A stretch of 5,317 nucleotides of DNA, from the NCBI GenBank assembly GCA_021413535.1, contig JAIOQF010000173.1, positions 1 to 5,317 on the forward strand, read 5' to 3'. This DNA comes from Verrucomicrobiota bacterium. GTDB taxonomy: Bacteria > Verrucomicrobiota > Verrucomicrobiia > Verrucomicrobiales > Verrucomicrobiaceae. A model generated the notes under the pieces. It was given only the letters and a program-made list of their open reading frames with translations. It searched no databases and was not told the origin of the DNA. Below are positions 1 to 5,317 of the stretch, in pieces (position 1 is the first letter of the stretch; every line of letters begins with the position of its first letter). The translations under genes were made by a program, and so were the position numbers.

Positions 1-1137
1 ACGACTGGAACCATGCAGTTCGTAATCACGCTTGACCCAGTCCGTGATGAACAAGGAACCATCCGGCGCAATGGCGATGGCCACTGGGCGAAAGTCCGCG
101 CCGCCTTGCACCAGCGTGGTCTTCTTCGCGCGGTCTGAAGCATGAGCGGAATCAGGCAGATGGTAGCTGTCGATCGTGTGGTCTGCCCAAGAGGCGACTA
201 GCAAGGTGCCGTGCCAGATTGCGGGCAAGCCGCGAAACTGCGGAACAGGCAGAGGAGCATAATACTTCGCTGCGCAAGGAGCCTCGCCCGTGCTGGCCAG
301 CATCGGCAGCGTGCCGGGCAGTTCGCCGTTCCAGGAAATGAACGGATGCAATCCGCTGCGACCATAACGAAACTGATAGCCGTAGTTGCCACCCTCGATG
401 ATGTGATGCAGTCGGCAGGGCGGGAGTGAATCCGGATCGTTGTCCGTGGCAAAAATATTCCCCTGTGGATCAAGGCACACACCGAACGGATTCCAAAAGC
501 CACTCGCCACGCGACGCAGCGCACCACCATCCTTGTTAATGTGCCAGATGTTGCCGCCCTCGCCCTGGTCATTGTATTTCATGCTGTCGCTGCCGGTTAG
601 CGTGTAGGCCACGCCGAGGTTCTCACCCATGCCGAAGTATAACCCGCCTGATTTCTCTAAGGCCAGTCCGCTCAAACCGTTGTGCGGGTAACGACATTCA
701 GAGTCCAGGAAAACCAGTCTGCGTTCCACCTGGTCTGCTTTGCCATCGTGATCTTCGTCGCGCAGTCGTAGAATTTCATCGCGAGTGGAGACGTAAATTG
801 AACCATCCGGCGCAGTCGCCAGATCCATGGTCATATCCGTGCCTTCAAAAAATACGTTCGCCTTGTCTGCCGCTCCGTTGCCATCACTGTCCGCCAGCCA
901 GAGAATGCGGTCGTGCTCCGGTCCATCATAGTTCTTCGGGCGGAAGTGAGTATGGCTCTCGATTACCAGCAGTTTTCCGTCCGTCGTGAAAGTTGCACCG
1001 ACAGGCTGTCGGATTAATGGGTTCTGCGCGAACAATTCGATGCGCAGAGCGGAGTCTGCCACGACGGGTAGTTCCGGTGCAGCGCTCACGCGAAGCGCGA
1101 CGGCGCAGAAGACAGAGAGGAAGATGAATTGTTTCAT
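1..1137 (-). CDS. Secreted beta-propeller dehydrogenase-like protein (PVC membrane-bound dehydrogenase family), 3' end missing
   Basis: An open frame starts at ATG 1137-1135 and runs without a stop to base 1, giving 379 residues. The start is supported by AAGGAAG just upstream and by an immediate signal peptide: MKQ, a hydrophobic stretch (FIFLSVFCAVAL), then VSA-A with likely cleavage near residue 19-20. The mature part is a beta-propeller of the sorbosone/glucose-dehydrogenase-like superfamily. Visible landmarks are a repeated blade phrase APDGS (LATAPDGSIYVSTR and IAIAPDGSLFITDW), two acidic, probably calcium-binding loops (DSDGNGAAD, 83-91; DEDHDGKAD, 127-135), SGFWNPFG (about 212-219), NDPDSLPPCRLHH and EGGNYGYQFRYG. 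In relatives, the phrase ITDWV...HG is followed closely by GRIWR, so the window ends just short of the propeller's end. A HEAT region and CxxCH cytochrome domain may follow, but this cannot be seen. The gene lies 99 bp downstream of a same-strand gene with the same type of propeller, which suggests an operon of paralogues. Oxidoreductase activity is inferred from the family; the substrate is unknown. Confidence 0.92.
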   Translation of the reverse strand, partial: MKQFIFLSVFCAVALRVSAAPELPVVADSALRIELFAQNPLIRQPVGATFTTDGKLLVIESHTHFRPKNYDGPEHDRILWLADSDGNGAADKANVFFEGTDMTMDLATAPDGSIYVSTRDEILRLRDEDHDGKADQVERRLVFLDSECRYPHNGLSGLALEKSGGLYFGMGENLGVAYTLTGSDSMKYNDQGEGGNIWHINKDGGALRRVASGFWNPFGVCLDPQGNIFATDNDPDSLPPCRLHHIIEGGNYGYQFRYGRSGLHPFISWNGELPGTLPMLASTGEAPCAAKYYAPLPVPQFRGLPAIWHGTLLVASWADHTIDSYHLPDSAHASDRAKKTTLVQGGADFRPVAIAIAPDGSLFITDWVKRDYELHGSSR

Positions 1138-1236
1138 TCGCTTCCTTAGATTACTCTCAAAACGCATGAATTTGGCAAGTCTTATTCAGGCTCGCGCAAG
1201 CGAATCACGAGGAGTGAGGACATCATCGACCCCGCT
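1138..1236. other. Short intergenic gap between two co-directional genes
   Basis: These 99 bp separate the TAA of the upstream gene from the ATG of the next. Apart from the ribosome binding site, only a weak hairpin is visible (1184-1205; ATTCGCTT/GAGC-GAAT with a GCGC loop and a 2-nt bulge). On the minus strand it is followed by AAGACTTGCC and not by a T-tract, so it is not a convincing intrinsic terminator. The lack of a terminator or a well-placed promoter fits read-through from the upstream gene, but the gap is long enough that a separate promoter cannot be excluded. Confidence 0.6.
1141..1147 (-). promoter_or_regulatory. Ribosome binding site of the downstream propeller gene
   Basis: On the minus strand AAGGAAG lies directly before the ATG at 1137. 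The AAGGA core (1147-1143) is 5 nt from the start codon, a normal Shine-Dalgarno spacing. Together with the signal peptide that follows, it fixes this start. Confidence 0.75.
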
Positions 1237-4200
1237 TTAACCTTTCAATGACATCAGGTAGCTGAATAAATCTGTCACCATTTCCGGCGGTAGTGCGTCG
1301 AGAATGCCTTCGGGCATCAAACTGCGGCGGATGTATTTCGTGCTGCGGACGTCATTCTTGGAAATGCGTTTGTCAGGCAAGCCGGGCTGACGCACGACAA
1401 AGGCGTCCTTGTCTTCATTGACGAAGAACGAGTCTACGATGTCGCCAGTCTTTAATTCGACGCGGAAGATGCGATAGCCCGCTTCCATGGCGGCATTCGG
1501 TGTGATGATATTTCGCAAAATCGCTTCCAAGCCCATGGTGCCCGCGCCGCTGATGTTCGGTGCGAGATTGCCGCCCTGGCCTTGGATCAAGTGACAGCCC
1601 AGGCAGATTCCGGCCGCGAGTTTTCCCTTCGTGGGATCGCCGCCGGGCTTTTGCGCAAGGCCGCGATATTTGGCAAATTTGGCGTCGAGTGATTTTGCTT
1701 CTTCGGGCGTGAGCAGGGGAGGGAGGTTGCTCGTTTTGACGATGTGCGCCTTGCCGTGGAGTTTGGGCCACTTTTCACCGGATCCATGATATGCCAGGCT
1801 GGCGCTGCTCATGCTGCGGTCAAAGTTGTCGCGGATTTCCTGCGGCGTGCGCACGCGGTTCCAGATGCGGAACTCGCTGAACATGCCGCGCGCGCCGCGG
1901 GATCCAGCCCAGCCGATGCGGACGTTTTCCATCTTGTGCGGCGCGGGCTTACCGCCGGATTGGTCGAGCTCGCCATCCATGAAAATCTGGAAGAAACCCT
2001 TCTCGTCGCGCGTCACGGCGATGTGCGTCCAGTTGTCTGGAGCCATTTTCTTTTTGGCAACGAGTGCGTCTTGAATTGCAGCACCGGAGAAAATTCTGAA
2101 CTGGCTGCCATAGAAATTCATGTCGAGCTGTCCCGGCGAGCCGAGGATGCCGTCAGTATTTTCTATTTTAGGCCCGTCGAGCTTCACCCAGGTCTCCACG
2201 GTGAACGGCCCGTCGAGCGTGACGCCGGTGTCCACATAGTCTTCCTTGCTTCCATCGAGTCGCAGCACGGGGCGGAAGAGCGCGGAGAGATCGCTCATCA
2301 CGCCGCTTAGTTCCGCATCATTCGGTCCGAGCACGGTCTGCAAGCGGTCGATCGCGGACGCATCCATATCATCCGCCTTCAATGTCTTCGCCTTCAAGGC
2401 GGCGACGACTGCGTGGGCGCCGGGCTTTGTGGTGCACAGCCGATCCATTGCGAGACGGCGGCCGGCGCTGTCGAGGTCTTTCCACAGCGCGAGGACGCGC
2501 GCGCCTGCGTCATCGGCCTTCGATGAAACGAGTGCGTTGAGCGCTTCATTGCGGACAAGCGGATCCTTGTCCGAGGTGGCGAGCTTGGCAAAAAGTTCGC
2601 TCTGCCTGCTCCCCATCAAACCGAGCGCGCGCAGCGCGGCGTTGACTCGGGGTGTGTTTGCATGATCGCCGAGCCAGCTTTTTAACAGCGCGACGATGGG
2701 TGCCTCCAGTTCCGTAAACTGGAACTCGCCAGTAAGTTGCAGAGCGAGGTTCTGTGAAGCGGCGTTGCCATCTAGGAGTTCCTTCGCAGTCGTCAGGAGC
2801 AGCGGCGTGAGCTTGTTCGCGTCCAGTTTCGTGCGCAGACGCAGCAGTGCGGCAGCGATGTTCTCGCGTGAGCCGTCGTTCTTCAAAGCTGCGGACAGCG
2901 ATGCGTTCACCGCAGGATCACCCAGGCCTTCGGCGAGACGCAGGATTTCCTCATCGTTCGGCGGACGCTTGAGTTCGCCGAGCAGCTTCGCGACAAGCGG
3001 GGCGCTGGTTTTTGCGGGAAGTGAAAGGGTGGCGAGCAAGCGGCTCTCTAAAGGAAGCTTCTCGGCATCGGTAGTTTTCAAGAATGCTTCGACGGCTTCG
3101 GGATGTTGCTCCAACGACTGACGGATCAAGTAACGCTCGAACTCGCGTTCGTAGGCTTCGGCGATTTTCATTGGCTTGCCATTGCGAGTCGAGGGGCCGA
3201 CGGGCGCGTCGAGGGAGGGAAGGGCCATTCCGACGATGAGCTTCATCAGTCTTGGGTCTTTGTGAACAAACGGACCCACGGCGCGGATTGCTTCCTGTCG
3301 CACCTCGGGATCTGGATCGTGTGACGGAGAAACAAAAAAATGGAGGGTGTCTTCGAGATGAACGGATCCAGGGCGAATGTCCCCCCGTTGATAAAATCTT
3401 CCGAGTAGCGCAGTGATTTCTCTGCGGATATTTCGATCGCTGTCATGAGTGAGTTGATCGTAGAATGCCGAATCAAACGATACGACGGACAATCCTTCCA
3501 GCGCCCACAGTGCTTCGATCCTCGTCGCTGTTTTCGTTTTGCCATCGCTGATGATCGCTTTCAATTTTGGTGCGAGATCTACGAGCTTTCGGTCAATGAT
3601 GGCCTGCCACGCGAGATGACTTTGCTTGATGTTGTTGTCGCCGAGTTTGGCGATCAGTTCCTCCGGCGCGCACTTCGTGAAGTCGGGCATCACGTTCGTA
3701 GTCCGGCCTTCAGGCCGTTCATCTTTCCTATCACGGCCTGAAGGCCGGACTTCGAACTTTTCTTTCACGCGCCAGATGCGGCCGCGGGTCTTGTCGCGGT
3801 CGGGATGATTGCGGGGGACTTCGTTGTGACTGATGATTTTGTTATACCAGTCTACGATGTAGAGAGCGCCGTCAGGACCGAAGTGAATGCTCACGGGACG
3901 GAACATGGGGTCGGTGGATTCGATGAAGTCCGGCAGTTTTTCCAGTGCATAGCGTGGGCCGTCGCGTTTGATTTTGATGGCCTGAATCATGCGCGTGATG
4001 GGATTGGCGACATAGATCGTCATGTGGTCCGCATTCTCCGCGTGCGGTTCAGGGGATGCAGCACTCGGAGAGTGCGGACCACTTTCAAACTTGCTTCCAC
4101 GATTGGCCAGCGCGAGGCCGCTGAGTCCGGTGCCGCCCATGCGGAACGTAGCGAGCCCGGGAAACTCGGGCGCGTAGCTCTTAAATAAACGATCCGCACA

Positions 4201-5317
4201 ACCCGGATAGTTCGCGCCGATGTGGAAGGGCATGACGGGATAGCCGTAGTCATTGGCCTCCTGGATGAACATTTCGCCTTCGCCGTTGACTTCAAAGCCC
4301 CAGATATTGCAGGGGCCGGTGCAAAGAATTTCGAATTTCGAGCCATCGGGACGGAAGCGCGCCATGCGCGTGCTGGGGAAATCGGTTTCGACACCCGTGC
4401 TCGACTTGACCGTTCCCTTGTTGAATGCGCCCTGAGCGCCCCAAATCCAGTCACCAGGCATGCGGCGGAATTCATGCATGAATAAATGTGAGTCCTGAAC
4501 GCCGAACCCGGAGAGAGTCACAGTCGTCTTGTCCGCTTTGCCGTCGCCATTTGTATCTTCGCGGAATTCAATGTTCGGTCCGTGCTGGACATAGACGCCG
4601 TTTTTGTAGGGCATCATCCCGAGCGGGATGGCCAGACCGTCGGTGAAGACGTGGAACTTATGTGGCGCGGCGCCGGTGGTGTCATCGAAGATAAGCACCT
4701 TGTCCTTGCCCTGGCTCGCATAGAGGGCTTGCGCGCGCTCCATGTTTTCATTGCCGTCCACGGGATATTCCAAAGCGGTTTGCGTCCACAGGCGTCCTTT
4801 TTGATCCCAGTCCACGGTGACAAATTTGCCGATGCCATCGCTCTCGGCGACAACGAGTTCGATTTCAAATCCCTCGGGCAAGGTGAAAGTCTTCAATTCT
4901 TCTTCGGGCGATTTAGGCTGTGCGTCGGCGACATTCATCGCGGCAGCGCGATTCGGCTTCACTGCTTTCATTTTTTTCTGGCCATCGACACCGCCGATTG
5001 ATTCCCAAGTCGGCGCGTCCTTGGTTGGAGGCAGTTCCTCAATGAAGACGTCTTTCATCTGCACGAGGCAAATGCCGCCTGCGTGAACTTGTGGTCCGAG
5101 CAGACCATCGAGCGCGATGTTTGGATCGGTTTCCGTGTAGTCGACGCAGAGCACGCTATTGATCCAAACTTGGATGCGGGCGCCTTCGGCACGAATGCGA
5201 TACTCGTTCCAGCCGAAGGTATCGATGGCCTTATCGAGCGCGGCCTGCTGTTCTGGCGTGGGGGACCAGATGACTTTGTTGCGGCGGAACTCGTCATAGA
5301 GCTTCCCGAACCATCCT
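1237..5317 (-). CDS. Multidomain secreted PVC-type heme-binding protein (DUF1080 - propeller dehydrogenase - HEAT - LamG - cytochrome c), 5' end missing
   Basis: The frame is open from the right edge (first full codon at 5316) to TAA at 1239-1237, giving 1359 residues. A GTG at 5154 could be mistaken for the start, but the 54 residues before it (GWFGKLYDE, then GWNEYRIRAEGARIQVWIN) are typical DUF1080 sequence, so the true start and any signal peptide lie outside the window. Domains, by residue: 1-98, end of DUF1080 (3-keto-disaccharide hydrolase/ConA-like); about 136-516, beta-propeller of the PVC 'membrane-bound dehydrogenase' type (DTNGDGKAD, GVQDSHLFMHEF, TGPCNIWG, EANDYGYPV, YIVDWYN, RGRIWRV); about 543-1005, helical HEAT-like repeats (e.g. 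DPDPEVRQEAIRAVGPF); about 1014-1170, LamG jelly-roll (LRLDG, FTVETWVKLDG, NWTHIAVTRDE, FRIWNR); about 1210-1357, cytochrome c with C1238-L-G-C1241-H1242 and a candidate axial Met1334 in SLMPEG. Known for the family: exported, with oxidation coupled to a c-type heme. Substrate and cofactor are unknown. Two palindromic inserts add residues 412-431 and 521-541. It is probably the first of two co-transcribed genes. Confidence 0.93.
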   Translation of the reverse strand, partial: GWFGKLYDEFRRNKVIWSPTPEQQAALDKAIDTFGWNEYRIRAEGARIQVWINSVLCVDYTETDPNIALDGLLGPQVHAGGICLVQMKDVFIEELPPTKDAPTWESIGGVDGQKKMKAVKPNRAAAMNVADAQPKSPEEELKTFTLPEGFEIELVVAESDGIGKFVTVDWDQKGRLWTQTALEYPVDGNENMERAQALYASQGKDKVLIFDDTTGAAPHKFHVFTDGLAIPLGMMPYKNGVYVQHGPNIEFREDTNGDGKADKTTVTLSGFGVQDSHLFMHEFRRMPGDWIWGAQGAFNKGTVKSSTGVETDFPSTRMARFRPDGSKFEILCTGPCNIWGFEVNGEGEMFIQEANDYGYPVMPFHIGANYPGCADRLFKSYAPEFPGLATFRMGGTGLSGLALANRGSKFESGPHSPSAASPEPHAENADHMTIYVANPITRMIQAIKIKRDGPRYALEKLPDFIESTDPMFRPVSIHFGPDGALYIVDWYNKIISHNEVPRNHPDRDKTRGRIWRVKEKFEVRPSGRDRKDERPEGRTTNVMPDFTKCAPEELIAKLGDNNIKQSHLAWQAIIDRKLVDLAPKLKAIISDGKTKTATRIEALWALEGLSVVSFDSAFYDQLTHDSDRNIRREITALLGRFYQRGDIRPGSVHLEDTLHFFVSPSHDPDPEVRQEAIRAVGPFVHKDPRLMKLIVGMALPSLDAPVGPSTRNGKPMKIAEAYEREFERYLIRQSLEQHPEAVEAFLKTTDAEKLPLESRLLATLSLPAKTSAPLVAKLLGELKRPPNDEEILRLAEGLGDPAVNASLSAALKNDGSRENIAAALLRLRTKLDANKLTPLLLTTAKELLDGNAASQNLALQLTGEFQFTELEAPIVALLKSWLGDHANTPRVNAALRALGLMGSRQSELFAKLATSDKDPLVRNEALNALVSSKADDAGARVLALWKDLDSAGRRLAMDRLCTTKPGAHAVVAALKAKTLKADDMDASAIDRLQTVLGPNDAELSGVMSDLSALFRPVLRLDGSKEDYVDTGVTLDGPFTVETWVKLDGPKIENTDGILGSPGQLDMNFYGSQFRIFSGAAIQDALVAKKKMAPDNWTHIAVTRDEKGFFQIFMDGELDQSGGKPAPHKMENVRIGWAGSRGARGMFSEFRIWNRVRTPQEIRDNFDRSMSSASLAYHGSGEKWPKLHGKAHIVKTSNLPPLLTPEEAKSLDAKFAKYRGLAQKPGGDPTKGKLAAGICLGCHLIQGQGGNLAPNISGAGTMGLEAILRNIITPNAAMEAGYRIFRVELKTGDIVDSFFVNEDKDAFVVRQPGLPDKRISKNDVRSTKYIRRSLMPEGILDALPPEMVTDLFSYLMSLKG
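3694..3757. repeat. REPIN-like palindromic element A, in frame inside the upstream CDS
   Basis: This is a 64-nt inverted repeat. Its arms (3694-3718 and 3733-3757, 25 nt each) pair with a single T/T mismatch (3699 against 3752) around a 14-nt loop. The core arm GTCCGGCCTTCAGGCCG (3701-3717) is matched exactly by its reverse complement at 3734-3750. Each arm is itself a small palindrome (CGGCCT-TC-AGGCCG). The heads read GTAG (plus strand) and GAAG (minus strand). It is translated on the minus strand as residues F521-N541, rich in R, G, P, D and E, between the propeller's last strand (GRIWRV) and the first HEAT helices. Known: REPINs are inverted REP doublets of this layout, mobilised by RAYT transposases. 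Inferred: this is such an element, inserted without breaking the frame. Copies elsewhere in the genome cannot be checked here. Confidence 0.8.
4024..4082. repeat. REPIN-like palindromic element B, in frame inside the upstream CDS
   Basis: This is a 59-nt inverted repeat. Its arms (4024-4045 and 4061-4082, 22 nt each) pair with two mismatches around a 15-nt loop. Both arms begin GTGGTCCGCA read from the outside in. The right arm holds the exact mini-palindrome GCACTCGGAGAGTGC (4061-4075); the equivalent in the left arm has decayed. On the minus strand it is translated as residues 412-431 (SGPHSPSAAS followed by PEPHAENADH). This falls between SGLALANRGSKFE and MTIYVANPITRMIQ, where I expect relatives to have a short propeller loop. 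The sequence differs from element A but the layout is the same. A REP-doublet origin is inferred; the inverted repeat itself is plainly visible. Confidence 0.75.

Noticed and set aside
55..815. GAACCATCCGGCGCA occurs near 55-69 and again near 801-815.
   Set aside because: Both encode the APDGS phrase of successive propeller blades, so this is a protein-level repeat and not a DNA element.
1155..1178. TTGCCA and AGTAAT on the minus strand at 17-nt spacing, considered as a promoter for the downstream gene.
   Set aside because: The -10 match is weak (4 of 6), and the implied transcript would start within the ribosome binding site.
1184..1205. Hairpin in the gap between the two genes, considered as a terminator.
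   Set aside because: The stem is short with a 2-nt bulge, and no T-tract follows it on the minus strand.
2171..2218. 12-nt direct repeat GGCCCGTCGAGC (2171-2182 and 2207-2218).
   Set aside because: Both copies encode LDGP in adjacent LamG strands. The repeat is short and probably chance or codon preference.
1744..2310. 188-codon open frame on the plus strand.
   Set aside because: It lies wholly opposite the LamG and cytochrome parts of a well-supported gene, has no recognisable motif, and is explained as an antisense shadow in fairly GC-rich DNA. The same holds for the other plus-strand frames.
3332..3340. Run of A (T on the coding strand), considered as a slippage or frameshift site.
   Set aside because: The long frame continues through it with sensible sequence (LHFFVSPSHDPD), and no alternative product is evident.

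Overview
The window looks like a fragment of a chromosome from the Planctomycetota/Verrucomicrobiota (PVC) group, most likely a verrucomicrobium. Both genes encode large secreted proteins of the type NCBI calls 'PVC-type heme-binding CxxCH protein / membrane-bound dehydrogenase domain'. This family, with DUF1080, HEAT and LamG modules attached, is greatly expanded in that group. The phylum call is inferred from the families and is not proven.

Layout: both genes read leftwards on the minus strand and both run off the window. The upstream gene fills 1237-5317 and lacks its 5' end. It encodes at least 1359 residues, in this order: the end of a DUF1080 (3-keto-disaccharide hydrolase/ConA-like) domain, a sorbosone/glucose-dehydrogenase-like beta-propeller, an alpha-helical HEAT-type region, a LamG jelly-roll, and a C-terminal class-I cytochrome c domain with one CxxCH heme site. 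After a 99-bp gap with no convincing terminator, a second gene starts at 1137 with a clear ribosome binding site and signal peptide. Its first 379 residues form another beta-propeller of the same superfamily, cut by the left edge of the window just before the expected end of the propeller.

The two genes are probably co-transcribed. They would supply periplasmic or cell-surface proteins that bind a glycan-type substrate (DUF1080, LamG), oxidise it (propeller) and pass electrons to a c-type heme. Substrate and chemistry cannot be read from the sequence.

The most notable signal is a pair of long, nearly perfect inverted repeats inside the upstream coding sequence (3694-3757 and 4024-4082). They differ in sequence but share a layout: two opposed arms of 22-25 nt around a 14-15 nt loop, with a smaller palindrome within the arms and a GTAG- or GTGG-like head. 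Each is translated in frame as about 20 extra residues, one at a domain boundary and one in a propeller loop. They resemble REPINs (REP doublets) that inserted into a gene without breaking it. I see no RNA genes, CRISPR arrays, insertion sequences or origins.
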